A DNA stretch of 64,000 nucleotides. It comes from Aureisphaera galaxeae. GTDB lineage: Bacteria; Bacteroidota; Bacteroidia; Flavobacteriales; Flavobacteriaceae. Location: assembly GCF_028561275.1 (NCBI RefSeq), contig NZ_JAQQTF010000010.1, forward strand, positions 62,001 through 126,000. The letters are read 5' to 3'. The notes under the pieces were generated by a model, which was not told where the DNA came from, searched no databases, and was given only the letters and a program-made list of their open reading frames with translations. The first letter of the stretch is position 1. Every line of letters starts with the position of its first letter. Positions 47,546 to 56,360 of this stretch are shown here, piece by piece. The position numbers and the translations under genes were made by a program.

Positions 47546-48345
47546 CGCTGGTACCTAAACACCATTTCTTGAAAAGAAGTAGCAATGACCAGATTTCTTT
47601 CATCGTCGAAAGAACAATTGAAGGTATTGCCCGATGTATCGGTAAAGGTCATGCCCTCCTCTACTTTTTCAATCTGCCCCTTTAGGGTCAATTGATCATC
47701 CAACAATTCATAGAGCTTAAACCCTTCCTCCTTCTCTTTAAGAATGAATACCTTTCCATTGTTTTCGTAGAAAGAATCGTTGGAACGAATCGCTGTCTTT
47801 TCCAACGTTTCTTTTGGCAATTCTTTTTTCACCTCAACCACGGCTGTTTCTTCCTTTTTTTCTTCCGTTACTTCTTCAACATCCTGCTTTGGTGGATCCT
47901 TGGTAAAATCGAATTCCCTAATCTCCTTCTGATTTACCCCAAGAGCAATAATACTTTGAAAAGCCTCTCTAATTCCTTCTTGGTAGGCCTTCCCATACTC
48001 TTTCAGCTTACTCTTCCCCTCATCACTGGTATAAATAACCTCGCCATTACAATCCCTGAGCACAACGTTTACCTTGGTCCAAATAAATCCAGACTGGCGG
48101 GTAACATCGGCCCAAAGACCATCGCAACGTTCCACATTGGGGAGTTCCTTGTTGAAATAAGCGTGAAAACCGTATTTATTGAAAAGGAATTTCGTTAGGG
48201 AATTGAGCTTGTATTGATCGTTCTCGAATTGAAATTCATATTTATCGGGGACCACAACAAAACTATAACTGCTGAGATCTAACTGCGAGTATCCCTTGGA
48301 TAAGGAAAAAATAATGAAAAAAACAGCAACTACATATTTATTCAT
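47542..48345 (-). CDS. Exported protein of unknown function
   Basis: 267 residues. Signal peptide MNKYVVAVFFIIFSLSKGYS, cut before QLD. The N-terminal domain (25-140, YSFVVVPDKYEFQFENDQYKLNSLTKFLFN, VNVVLRDCNGEVIY) looks like a small alpha/beta fold; it is followed by a charged Glu/Lys/Val linker (about 150-185) and a beta-rich C-terminus (GKVFILKEKEEGFKLYELLDD, GNTFNCSFDDERNLVI). No named family recognised. It overlaps the DUF5723 gene by 4 bases (ATGA), so the two are translated in concert and may form a periplasmic/outer-membrane unit. Confidence 0.7.
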   Translation of the reverse strand: MNKYVVAVFFIIFSLSKGYSQLDLSSYSFVVVPDKYEFQFENDQYKLNSLTKFLFNKYGFHAYFNKELPNVERCDGLWADVTRQSGFIWTKVNVVLRDCNGEVIYTSDEGKSKLKEYGKAYQEGIREAFQSIIALGVNQKEIREFDFTKDPPKQDVEEVTEEKKEETAVVEVKKELPKETLEKTAIRSNDSFYENNGKVFILKEKEEGFKLYELLDDQLTLKGQIEKVEEGMTFTDTSGNTFNCSFDDERNLVIATSFQEMVFRYQR

Positions 48346-49742
48346 TCTTCATCAAATTTTATATTAAAACCGAGCTGCAAAGATACACTTTTTGCCTTTG
48401 CAATATTTCCATAACGGAGGATGTTATCGGCTGCAACATAAAAATTGAATTTTCCAATATTGGTGGCTACTCCCAAGCCCACATTTGTGAAGGTATAAGA
48501 GTCTACTGTATAGGTAGCCTTTGCAGATAAGAAATCGAATAAACGCCTGTAATAAAAGAGGGTTCCTGCCATCTGGGGACCCTTAGGTCTAAAGATGCTG
48601 TAATACTGCAATCCAACTGCCTGCATACGCTCTATTCCACCTTTGTTCAAACAATCGCATTCCTGTCCGCCCACAAAACCACCAAAACTGTATTTTACAC
48701 CGGCATTTACCTTCATGGGGCGCATTTGGGTATATCCACTGGTAATGGTATCTATGGGTATTTCGCGCTCCAGTTCATCTTCTAAATTATCGTAGTAAGG
48801 GATACCCGCTTCTCCCGTGCTTAATGGCGGAAAAATAAGTTCGATCCCATCCAGGGTATAGGTCCCGGTTGCTTGATAACTCTCCACATTTTTGGTATGG
48901 AAGATAGCTCCCACATCCAACACACTGGCACTGGCCGTTATTTGATCGGTCACCTCATAGGTAGCCCCCAAATCGACCCCCACTCCTAGGTTTCCTCCCA
49001 GAAACGCCCTTCCCACCAATTGGCTGGCTGTAAGATTATCGGTAAAACCAGAAGTGTTTACGGTCATGTCGACATTATTCACGGTATGCTCATAGATGTT
49101 TTCACTATTCTCATCACCTATATTGGTAACAAAGGTTCCTTGGTTATTTGTACTTCGGGCACTTAGAAGACTGGAGTAGATTTTAGCTCTTGCTCCCACC
49201 GTCAACCTTTTGTTTATTTCTTTATTGGCGCCAAAATGATAGACCATCAAAGCATCTGCAGTGGCACTTACTTGACCTAGATCGAACTCATAACCAATAT
49301 AATTTGCATTCCCTTCCCATGCCAATATGGCCAAATCCCTTGGAAAGTAAGAGATGAAATCGAATTCTTGGTAGACTCCTCCAGAATAATAAATATCCTT
49401 AGGGGATCGCCATCCAAACGACAGTATTTCCAACTGCTGTGTCGCCGTAAAAAAGTCCTTTTCGGTCATTTCGAAAATCTTTTGTTCGATACGGTCATTG
49501 ATATCTACAGACGACCTCCCGAAAATATCGTAGACACTTACGCCCGAAGACCCACCATTAACATGTACCTGCGACAAAAGGGGGATTCCTATGTGCATTT
49601 TCTGGCTAGGGCTAATTTTCCCTCCAGGGTTTACCAATAATGCCTGAGGCACTTCTTCAAATCCGTATAAGATCTGTTTATTTTGAGCCATAGCCCCTAC
49701 CGTTAGCCCTAAGGCTAGTATAAAAAGAGATAATACTTTCAT
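48342..49742 (-). CDS. DUF5723-family outer-membrane beta-barrel protein
   Basis: 466 residues. Signal peptide MKVLSLFILALGLTVGAMA, cut before QNK. The mature part begins ILYGFEEVPQALLVNPGGKISPSQKMHIGIP, the recognisable start of the DUF5723 family in Bacteroidota; it continues as alternating strands with glycine turns (GRAFLGGNLGVGVDLGATYEV, VGLGVATNIGKFNFYVAADNIL) and ends SLQLGFNIKF. Related in style to PorV/FadL-like barrels, but with no known cargo. Middle gene of a three-gene unit with an upstream lipoprotein (4-base gap) and a downstream exported protein (4-base overlap). Confidence 0.82.
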   Translation of the reverse strand: MKVLSLFILALGLTVGAMAQNKQILYGFEEVPQALLVNPGGKISPSQKMHIGIPLLSQVHVNGGSSGVSVYDIFGRSSVDINDRIEQKIFEMTEKDFFTATQQLEILSFGWRSPKDIYYSGGVYQEFDFISYFPRDLAILAWEGNANYIGYEFDLGQVSATADALMVYHFGANKEINKRLTVGARAKIYSSLLSARSTNNQGTFVTNIGDENSENIYEHTVNNVDMTVNTSGFTDNLTASQLVGRAFLGGNLGVGVDLGATYEVTDQITASASVLDVGAIFHTKNVESYQATGTYTLDGIELIFPPLSTGEAGIPYYDNLEDELEREIPIDTITSGYTQMRPMKVNAGVKYSFGGFVGGQECDCLNKGGIERMQAVGLQYYSIFRPKGPQMAGTLFYYRRLFDFLSAKATYTVDSYTFTNVGLGVATNIGKFNFYVAADNILRYGNIAKAKSVSLQLGFNIKFDEE

Positions 49743-49746
49743 AGGG

Positions 49747-50307
49747 TTAGTTTCGCTCTTTAATCTCTAAATAATAGGTCGTTTTCGACTGAAGGTTCAG
49801 ATTACCCACAAGATCAGCATCTGCCGAAGGAATGGTCACATTTGCCACCACCTTATTGGCTTGTGTAAGCAATGCGATATCGTCTCCTTCTACCACCTGA
49901 ATAAAATCGGGTGGTGTGGCTGGAATCTGTTCGGTACCTGCTGGGACGGTAGTAGAGGTAGCGTAGGTAATTTCATTTTGTTCGCTCAAGAACTGAAAGT
50001 CTACCACAAATGTTCGCGGTATGCTATTCCTAAAACGAAATAGGAAATCGGCTCGTAAAAGACTTTCCTGAATCTCCGTATCATCCAAAAAACGAATCTC
50101 GGTAGTATCCGTTAAGATTAACCTTGGAGTATTGGTGATGGTATCATAAAACTCATTGGCACCCACATTGAAGTGAATGAGATTTAGTTCCACCACGGGA
50201 GTGGCCGCAACATTTTCGGCTTCGTCAAAATCCGTGTCCTTGACGCAGGAGAAAAACAGTAAGCCTCCAAAGACACAAAGCGCAGGGATTAGTAGGTTCT
50301 TTTTCAT
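49747..50307 (-). CDS. Lipoprotein of unknown function
   Basis: 186 residues with lipobox FSC (MKKNLLIPALCVFGGLLFFSC). Mature part is beta-rich: VVELNLIHFNVGANEFYDTI, DFLFRFRNSIPRTFVVDFQFL, NKVVANVTIPSADADLVGNLNLQSKTTYYLEIK, suggestive of an immunoglobulin-like fold. No named family. First gene of the DUF5723 transcript with a full consensus promoter before it, so its product likely works with the barrel at the outer membrane. Confidence 0.75.
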   Translation of the reverse strand: MKKNLLIPALCVFGGLLFFSCVKDTDFDEAENVAATPVVELNLIHFNVGANEFYDTITNTPRLILTDTTEIRFLDDTEIQESLLRADFLFRFRNSIPRTFVVDFQFLSEQNEITYATSTTVPAGTEQIPATPPDFIQVVEGDDIALLTQANKVVANVTIPSADADLVGNLNLQSKTTYYLEIKERN

Positions 50308-50334
50308 TGGGGTTGGGCTTTAACATAAGTAACG

Positions 50335-50364
50335 CAAATATAAGCCCAATTAGTATAGCTACAA
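50335..50364 (-). promoter_or_regulatory. Promoter of the lipoprotein-DUF5723 operon
   Basis: On the minus strand TTG (50364-50362), 19 bases, TATATTTG (50342-50335), a full consensus match. The TTG is the last sense codon of the upstream nucleotidase gene. Predicted leader about 20 bases. Confidence 0.75.
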
Positions 50365-51051
50365 ATGATTTTTAATATCGGTAATTCGATTTATAACACG
50401 ATATTGGGCAGGCGGATTCTCCTTTCTATAGTTAAAAAACAAGGTGTGCATCCCCACTTCTTCGGCCCCCAAAATGTCGGCTTCGAAGGTATCTCCAACC
50501 ATGATACTTTCCAAGGGTTGGGCACTGGCTTTCTCCAAAGCTCTGTAGAACACCAACGGATTTGGTTTTTTAACCCCAACCTCTTCACTGGTCGTCACGG
50601 TCCGGAAAAAGTGATCTATGGAGCTGTTTCGCAGTTTCAGGTGTTGCACTTCCTCGAAACCATTGGTAATAATGTGCATTTCGTACCCTTTGTAGAGGAG
50701 GTAATCCAGCATTTCCGTGACCCCGTCGAACAAATAGTTGTCTTTTGGTAGTTCATCAATATAGGATGTGGCAAGGGTATCGATCTCTTCCATGGAGAAT
50801 GTAACCCCAAAAGGTTTAAAGGAATCCAAAAATCGTCCCCTTCGCAAACCTTGCTTATCGATTCGCTCTTCCCGATACATTTTCCAATATTCGAAATTTA
50901 TGGGTTCGTATACCTTTATAAAATCCTCCAAAGGCACCGGAATGCTGTAAGCTTCGAACATGCGCCGAAATGCAAGCATTGAGTTTCGATCAAAGTCCCA
51001 TAGGGTATGATCTAAATCGAAGAAAATGTGTTTTATTCCTAGTTTATTCAT
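50359..51051 (-). CDS. YjjG-family HAD nucleotidase (noncanonical pyrimidine nucleotidase)
   Basis: 230 residues. HAD motif I is FFDLDHTLWD with the nucleophile D12 and general acid D14; motif II is IITNGFEEVQHLKL; motif III includes the lysine of GVKKPNPLVFYRAL; motif IV is MVGDTFEADILGAEEVGM. The helical cap between motif I and II is of the YjjG/PynA type. The family dephosphorylates nucleoside monophosphates, including damaged pyrimidines, to keep them out of DNA. Overlaps the upstream DUF7033 gene by 8 bases, so co-transcribed with it and radC. Confidence 0.88.
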   Translation of the reverse strand: MNKLGIKHIFFDLDHTLWDFDRNSMLAFRRMFEAYSIPVPLEDFIKVYEPINFEYWKMYREERIDKQGLRRGRFLDSFKPFGVTFSMEEIDTLATSYIDELPKDNYLFDGVTEMLDYLLYKGYEMHIITNGFEEVQHLKLRNSSIDHFFRTVTTSEEVGVKKPNPLVFYRALEKASAQPLESIMVGDTFEADILGAEEVGMHTLFFNYRKENPPAQYRVINRITDIKNHL

Positions 51052-52333
51052 TTGTTTCGCTTCTCGAAAATAGTTCTTTCCACCATTTATTATGCTTCAC
51101 AGCCGTAAAATCTTTGTTTGAAAATACCAAGGAAAAGGTCCCATTCACTTGTTTTACTTCCTTTATTAGCTCATTCGTGGTTGTTTCCTGCTCTGCCGCT
51201 TTTTTATTGTACAGCGCTCCTGTAACACCGCAAACCGGATGAATAATCAAAGGGGTTTTTATTTCGTAATCCAGATCGTAGAACAGAAAGGGTGTACAGG
51301 TTCCTGCCCTGAATCCTACTTCGGAATCATAAAGCATCGAAAAGTCCCTTTTTATCTCCAATTCCAACAAATTTCTATAGGTACTTGGCAAACCGACTTT
51401 AAACCGGTCGTTCATAGTATTGCCCAAAGATCGGTGAATAAGCTCTTCCCATTCCTTCTTTTCCATCTTTAAACGCAGCATATCCATAAGCGAATGAAAG
51501 GAGAAAACGAGGCCTACATAGGTGTAATCTGCCACTTGTTTTACCAATAGCTTTACTTTTTTTCGCTTGGCATTGATATCCTCCCGAAAGGTAAAGCCTT
51601 CCCCAAGCAGAAAAAACACCGAAAGCTTCGCTCCATTCTTCTTAGAAGCATTTATGATCCATGTAAAGGTATCGTAGGGATCCTTCCTTAGATAAAGCAA
51701 TACGCGACTGCGCAGTAGTATTTTCTTGAAACGGAGACCTATTAAGTCGCGCCCATACCCCATTACATTCCTTAAAAACCCACGCTGGGAAAACTCAAAA
51801 GGTCGACTCGCTTGCACTACGTGATGGATCATATAACTTCTGGAGTGAGTTTCTACAGTTGGGAAATACTCCAGCAGTACTTTTTGAAAACGAAATGCCC
51901 ACTTATCCACTACGGGCTGCTTCAAGAAATCTTCCTTATACGCTAAGCTCTCTTCTGCAGGGAAACGGCCCAATTCATCCTTTACATGCGGCATGTACTC
52001 TTCATAGCGGCTTAAGAGATAAAATGTCGCCGCAAAGATATCGAACGGTAACGCACTCTTTTCTCCCGTCCCAAAGAAACCTATAGTATCTTCCCAGGGC
52101 GATACATTTACTTCAACATCTTCAAACCCCTGTTGAAATAGCAATCCATGTGCCTGTATGAACAGCTCATTGCCCATGGGTTGCTTTCCATAGGACAGTT
52201 TAGGCCCCTGGTGCGCTATAAACTCTTCAATAACCGAAGTAAACGAAACGGGATACCCCAAAATTCGGGTGCAAATATGCTTAAAGGAATAATCTAGTCG
52301 TGGAGTTTGTTTTTGAGTGTAGACTAAAAGCAT
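51044..52333 (-). CDS. DUF7033 / polysaccharide-deacetylase-like protein
   Basis: 429 residues. The N-terminal 120 residues (YTQKQTPRLDYSFKHICTRILGYPVSFTS, GNELFIQAHGLLFQQGF, FDIFAATFYLLSRYEEYMPH) match DUF7033, a domain usually joined to a polysaccharide-deacetylase-like barrel; the rest (FTWIINASKKNGAKLSVFFLLGEG, VGLVFSFHSLMDMLRLKMEKKEWEELIHRSL, FRAGTCTPFLFYDLDYEIKTPLI) has the NodB-like layout, but the metal-binding D and HxxxH motif of active deacetylases is not clear. Cytoplasmic by sequence. It shares its stop/start with neighbours: 1-base overlap with radC, 8 with the nucleotidase. Confidence 0.72.
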   Translation of the reverse strand: MLLVYTQKQTPRLDYSFKHICTRILGYPVSFTSVIEEFIAHQGPKLSYGKQPMGNELFIQAHGLLFQQGFEDVEVNVSPWEDTIGFFGTGEKSALPFDIFAATFYLLSRYEEYMPHVKDELGRFPAEESLAYKEDFLKQPVVDKWAFRFQKVLLEYFPTVETHSRSYMIHHVVQASRPFEFSQRGFLRNVMGYGRDLIGLRFKKILLRSRVLLYLRKDPYDTFTWIINASKKNGAKLSVFFLLGEGFTFREDINAKRKKVKLLVKQVADYTYVGLVFSFHSLMDMLRLKMEKKEWEELIHRSLGNTMNDRFKVGLPSTYRNLLELEIKRDFSMLYDSEVGFRAGTCTPFLFYDLDYEIKTPLIIHPVCGVTGALYNKKAAEQETTTNELIKEVKQVNGTFSLVFSNKDFTAVKHNKWWKELFSRSETNE

Positions 52334-53031
52334 TACAGCAATTGTTCATCGGCAAAGCTAAAGTACGTCTTTTCGGTGATAATAAGATGGTCGAGGATTT
52401 TAATGTCCAAACTGTTTCCTGCAAAGACAAATTTCTGGGTCAATTGCTTATCTGCTTCGCTGGGCCTTAAAGTACCACTGGGATGATTGTGCGCCAGAAT
52501 AATACCTATAGCGCCCAATTGCAGTGCGGTTTTCATGGTAAGCCTAATATCGACTACGGTTCCTGTAATCCCTCCTTTACTGAGTTGGTGCGTTTGTAAA
52601 ACTTTATTGGAATTATTTAAGTACACCGCCCAAAATTCTTCATGGGGAAGATCGGATAACATGGGACGTAAAAATTCGAAGGCTGCTTGGCTCGAAGTGA
52701 TCCTTCTCCGTTCCAAAACATTTTCTGCCTGCCGTCTTCGGCCCAATTCCATGGCCGCCAAAATGGTGATGGCCTTGGCCTCTCCTATTCCATGAAACCC
52801 TAAAAGATCGGGTATGGATTTCTTTCCCAGTTCTTTAAGACTGTTCCCTGCTTGAGCCAAAATACGCTTGCTTAAACCCACTGCGCTTTCGTTTCTATTT
52901 CCGGAACCTATAAGAATGGCAATTAACTCGGCATCGCTAAGGGCAGATGGCCCTTTCACCAATAGCTTTTCCCTGGGACGGTCGTCTTCGTTCCAGGTTT
53001 TAATCGAAAAAGATGTACTGTTTTCCCCCAA
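52333..53031 (-). CDS. radC: RadC-family JAMM/MPN protein
   Basis: 232 residues. N-terminal helix-hairpin-helix part (RPREKLLVKGPSALSDAELIAIL, GFHGIGEAKAITILAAMELGRR) and a C-terminal JAMM metallo-site: E131/E132 in PHEEFWAVYLN, H181 and H183 in LAHNHPSGTLRPSEAD, S185, D194. RadC proteins are linked to competence and DNA processing, though the activity is unproven. The start is TTG 53031: no ATG or GTG lies between the upstream open frame and the conserved IKTWNEDDRPREK, so the N-terminus is uncertain by a few residues. Confidence 0.9.
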   Translation of the reverse strand: MGENSTSFSIKTWNEDDRPREKLLVKGPSALSDAELIAILIGSGNRNESAVGLSKRILAQAGNSLKELGKKSIPDLLGFHGIGEAKAITILAAMELGRRRQAENVLERRRITSSQAAFEFLRPMLSDLPHEEFWAVYLNNSNKVLQTHQLSKGGITGTVVDIRLTMKTALQLGAIGIILAHNHPSGTLRPSEADKQLTQKFVFAGNSLDIKILDHLIITEKTYFSFADEQLL

Positions 53032-53104
53032 ACAATTCGCTTTACAATAAAGATAATAATGTATCTTTAAAATTAGATACAGTTCTATAAAATTTTTGAA
53101 GAAA

Positions 53105-53548
53105 ATGAAATCATTATTTGATGCAGATGCCTATTCTGAAATAAGGTCGCGAATGGACAATTTAAATGAAAACTCCGAAAGACTTTGGGGAAAGATGTCC
53201 GTAGGACAAATGATGCGCCATTGCCAAGGACCGTTTAATATTATGCTAGGAAAGAACGACTACGGCATGAAACCCAATTGGTTGGCTAAGGTATTTTTCA
53301 AAAAGTCTTTGTACAATGATAAAATTTGGCGAAAAAACCTTCCCACGGCGAAGTTCCTGAAGGAAACAGAGCCTAGGGATTTTAACCAAGAAAAGGCGGT
53401 ACTTGAAGAATTACTGGTAGAGTTTGAGTCTAGAAAAGGACAAGAAGAATGGAATCCCCATCCAGGATTCGGATACTTTACCAAAGAACAGTGGGGTAAA
53501 ATGCAGTACAAACATCTAGACCACCATTTACGCCAATTTGGCGCATAG
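53105..53548 (+). CDS. DUF1569-family protein (DinB-like fold)
   Basis: 147 residues from ATG 53105 (a TTG three codons earlier is in frame). The four-helix segment SRMDNLNENSERLWGKMSVGQMMRHCQGPF and the C-terminal HPGFGYFTKEQWGKMQYKHLDHHLRQFG are typical of DUF1569; H-x18-ish and HLDHH could supply metal ligands like DinB/YfiT proteins. Function unknown, possibly a thiol- or metal-dependent transferase. Cytoplasmic. Divergent from radC; followed after 3 bases by the PaiB-like gene, so probably one transcript. Confidence 0.82.
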   Translation: MKSLFDADAYSEIRSRMDNLNENSERLWGKMSVGQMMRHCQGPFNIMLGKNDYGMKPNWLAKVFFKKSLYNDKIWRKNLPTAKFLKETEPRDFNQEKAVLEELLVEFESRKGQEEWNPHPGFGYFTKEQWGKMQYKHLDHHLRQFGA

Positions 53549-53551
53549 CCT

Positions 53552-54157
53552 ATGAACCAAAAATATCCCCCTCCACATCACCAAATTGAGGATATCGAAA
53601 AAATGATATCCCTTGTTAAGCATTATCCTTTGGGAATGCTCGTTTCCGCAAAAAACGGCACACCTTATGTAACTCACATTCCCATCATTTATAATGAGGA
53701 ATCCAAACGTCTGGTAGCTCATATAGACAAATACAATCCGCAAGTGGAAACCTTGGTAGATGGGGCAGAAGTAACGGTAGTCTTTAAGGGGCCTGACACT
53801 TACATCTCTCCCAGTGTCTACTCCACTACTCAATTACCTACTTGGAATTACCTCATCGTTCATGTAACTGGAATCATTACCCGTATTAATGATCCTGAAG
53901 CGGCCAAGGATACCATGATCGCCATGACCGAATTCTTGGAAGGAAAAGACCAAAAGTTTGTTCTGGAAAAAGACAACCCTAGAATGGAAGCCGCGGTGCC
54001 TTATATTCAGGCGTTCGATATTACCATTACACATTGGGAAGGAAAATTTAAACTTTCGCAGGATAAGAACAAGCGGGATCAGGCATTGGCCAAACAGGCT
54101 CTAATAGAAAAATCCAGAGACCAAGCCCTGGATTTTATAGAAGATATGTATTCCTAA
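53552..54157 (+). CDS. PaiB-like FMN-binding negative transcriptional regulator
   Basis: 201 residues. Split-barrel FMN-binding fold with the family segments LGMLVSAKNGTPYVTHIPIIYNE, FKGPDTYISPSVYSTTQLPTWNYLIVHVTG and QAFDITITHWEGKFKLSQDK. PaiB of Bacillus represses sporulation and protease genes and in other species similar proteins bind flavin; the role here is open. Starts 3 bases after DUF1569. Abuts the convergent lipoprotein gene with no gap. Confidence 0.85.
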   Translation: MNQKYPPPHHQIEDIEKMISLVKHYPLGMLVSAKNGTPYVTHIPIIYNEESKRLVAHIDKYNPQVETLVDGAEVTVVFKGPDTYISPSVYSTTQLPTWNYLIVHVTGIITRINDPEAAKDTMIAMTEFLEGKDQKFVLEKDNPRMEAAVPYIQAFDITITHWEGKFKLSQDKNKRDQALAKQALIEKSRDQALDFIEDMYS

Positions 54158-54808
54158 TTAGTCCCCATCTACCAAGGAATACGATTTAAGTGTCATCCTG
54201 TATAAGGGTATCTCATTACTTATTAAACTCACGGTTCTTCGAATCCTTCCAATGTTTTCTGCGATTAAATGTGAATCCCGACTGGGTGTGGTTTCCCCAC
54301 TCGAAAAGACCCCGTATATTTCATTTTTAGTGGTTTCAAAATCCCCTGCCGGTGTACTTATCTCCACATTCTCCCCTACATATTTCCCATAAATACCTCC
54401 CCATGATGTTGGACTAATCAAGTAATCTTCGGTCGGGGTATTCGAAAACAAAATATCGCCATGGTCGTTAATTAAGTACCCGAGCGAATCCCTCACGATC
54501 TCATCCCTAAAACAATTTTCACAAGGGCTACATTCATAAGTTCCTTCACTGGTTGTCTTAAAAACGAAATAGGTTTCCCCATTAATGATACTATCTCCTA
54601 TTATGGTATTGGTGACGGTAAGATCTTGAATTTGGTATTCTTCCTCTACAAAACTGTAGGTGGCAACTTCGTACTCCCAACTGTTGCCTATTTTAAGGGC
54701 ATAAAAATTTGCAGGTTCATTTTCGGGAGGATTGCTATTGCTATCGTCGCTGTTGCAGGATACGACCAAAAACAATGCGGTTAGTGCTAATAATGCAAGT
54801 CTATACAT
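54158..54808 (-). CDS. Lipoprotein of unknown function
   Basis: 216 residues. Lipobox VSC (MYRLALLALTALFLVVSC) then an Asn/Ser/Asp-rich linker (NSDDSNSNPPENEP). The domain (about 33-210) is beta-rich with paired cysteines in YECSPCENCF: ALKIGNSWEYEVATYSFVEEEY, INGETYFVFKTTSEG, TSWGGIYGKYVGENVEISTPAGDFETTKNEIYG, resembling the general layout of Bacteroidota surface lipoproteins that start with a N-SWEYE motif. No named family. Stands alone between convergent and tandem neighbours. Confidence 0.72.
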   Translation of the reverse strand: MYRLALLALTALFLVVSCNSDDSNSNPPENEPANFYALKIGNSWEYEVATYSFVEEEYQIQDLTVTNTIIGDSIINGETYFVFKTTSEGTYECSPCENCFRDEIVRDSLGYLINDHGDILFSNTPTEDYLISPTSWGGIYGKYVGENVEISTPAGDFETTKNEIYGVFSSGETTPSRDSHLIAENIGRIRRTVSLISNEIPLYRMTLKSYSLVDGD

Positions 54809-54943
54809 AATACAATGGTTTAAGGTGAATAAAAAGTATTTGTATAGAATATGCTGACTGGTTAGGCTCTTTGAACGGCAGCTAATTAGAGTTTATTGTT
54901 TTTCAATGAAATGTATAGGTCGGATTTCATGAATAATGGCCTC
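54809..54943. other. 135-base intergenic stretch
   Basis: AT-rich spacer between the lipoprotein gene and the membrane protein gene; no hairpin, promoter or ORF could be supported. Confidence 0.4.
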
Positions 54944-56356
54944 TTAATCGGCAGGTATACGGCTGGTATCGAAGTTATGAAGCAAGGAATAAGGATACAT
55001 CTCTTTAGCTTCCCTCTGTTCCTCCTCATATTTATAACGCGTATCTCCATATCTTGCATTTTCCCAATCTATGGTGGTTACTTCGTCCCGTAGTTCTGAC
55101 AAGGCCTGTTTGTAGATCCCTAATACAGATATGTAGTTTTGATAGGAGGTACTGGGTTCAAATTTTAGATTGAAATAGGTTTTGTTATTTATGTGGTCTT
55201 TAAAAAAGCGTAATAGTTCATTCCTATCTACATATTTCTTTTCCTGTATCGTGATAGCATCATCTAGGTTTATCACAATCTCCTCCTTATCAGCAAAGAG
55301 CTCTTTCATCAAAACATCTGGAACCGGCGGGGGTAATGGAATTCCGCCTTCCAAATAATCACTATCATCAAGATCATCCGGACTTATAGAATAAGCCAAT
55401 CCATCAAGATCGTACCTACTTGTAAACTGCCCTTCTGGTCTACGTGTAACGTACATTATTTTGCGCGCTTCGGCTAAAAACAATTGCTTTTCTATCTTCT
55501 TAATTTCTGAAATCGGCAGATCATGCGAAGCTAATAGGCATACATGACTTCTTCCAGGCATCCCCCAGCGAAATCGAGATCGACGCTCAACTACTTTAAT
55601 ATAAATATCTTCAAACTGTATGGGTTCTTTATTCAAGTTATACTTCACCGTGCCATCATCCATATAGACTTTCAAATGATCCCAACCCCATTCCTCATTA
55701 GTACTTTCAAAAGAACTAATGGGCACATCGATCTTTGGATTTCCAGCTAATAAAGCCGCATCCATTTTCTTATAATTGAATATGGATGTTTGGGAAAGGA
55801 CCAACGAGACTGCACCAAGCACTAGCGCATTGATCAGCAGCACCTTAAAAGCACTTTTTCTGAAGGTTCTCGTAATGTGCTTCCAGCTTTCCAAGAACAT
55901 CACAACTGCTATTAGAACAAACATATAGTTGTGATCAATTAGATAACGGAGATCAAAACACATGGAAGCAAAAATCCCAAACAGTATATACACTTTGAAG
56001 AAGACATAAATAAAATTGGCCCCGAAGAATAGTTGATCGTTGAGTATAGCCAGACGTCTATTTCTCCTCAGGGTTCCTTTAACTGGACGTGTAAAAAGGG
56101 TTCCCAAAAAAACCGAATTACCAAAAGCTACTGAAATCAAGGCAAAACTTAGGTTTTGACGGCTCCTTGTTGTTTCATCAAAAATCAAAGGCCCATTTGT
56201 GTAACCAAATTCCATGGCGCGAAAAACCTCCCTAAAACCACAAAAAAGGATATAAATGCACAATGTGGCACCCATTCCTAATAGAATGGCCCTTACGAAA
56301 CGCTTGGTTGAAATGTGAATGTTTTCCCGGTCTCGGAGAAACCTTTTTTGAAGCAT
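54944..56356 (-). CDS. Membrane protein with an ExbD-like C-terminal domain, function unknown
   Basis: 470 residues from ATG 56356; an earlier ATG at 56389 is in frame but overlaps mpl by 29 bases. After a basic N-terminus (KRFLRDRENIHISTKRFV) come about five membrane helices to residue 190 (AILLGMGATLCIYILFC, FFGANFIYVFFKVYILFGIFA, VLLINALVLGAVSLVLS). The soluble part (about 200-470) ends with EEIVINLDDAITIQEKKYVDRNELLRFFKDH, then TYFNLKFEPSTSYQNYISVLGIYKQAL, whose strand-helix-strand-helix order resembles the periplasmic domain of ExbD. Not a standard ExbD, which has one membrane helix. Five bases behind mpl, thus likely in the same transcript. Confidence 0.7.
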   Translation of the reverse strand: MLQKRFLRDRENIHISTKRFVRAILLGMGATLCIYILFCGFREVFRAMEFGYTNGPLIFDETTRSRQNLSFALISVAFGNSVFLGTLFTRPVKGTLRRNRRLAILNDQLFFGANFIYVFFKVYILFGIFASMCFDLRYLIDHNYMFVLIAVVMFLESWKHITRTFRKSAFKVLLINALVLGAVSLVLSQTSIFNYKKMDAALLAGNPKIDVPISSFESTNEEWGWDHLKVYMDDGTVKYNLNKEPIQFEDIYIKVVERRSRFRWGMPGRSHVCLLASHDLPISEIKKIEKQLFLAEARKIMYVTRRPEGQFTSRYDLDGLAYSISPDDLDDSDYLEGGIPLPPPVPDVLMKELFADKEEIVINLDDAITIQEKKYVDRNELLRFFKDHINNKTYFNLKFEPSTSYQNYISVLGIYKQALSELRDEVTTIDWENARYGDTRYKYEEEQREAKEMYPYSLLHNFDTSRIPAD

Positions 56357-56360
56357 ACTT

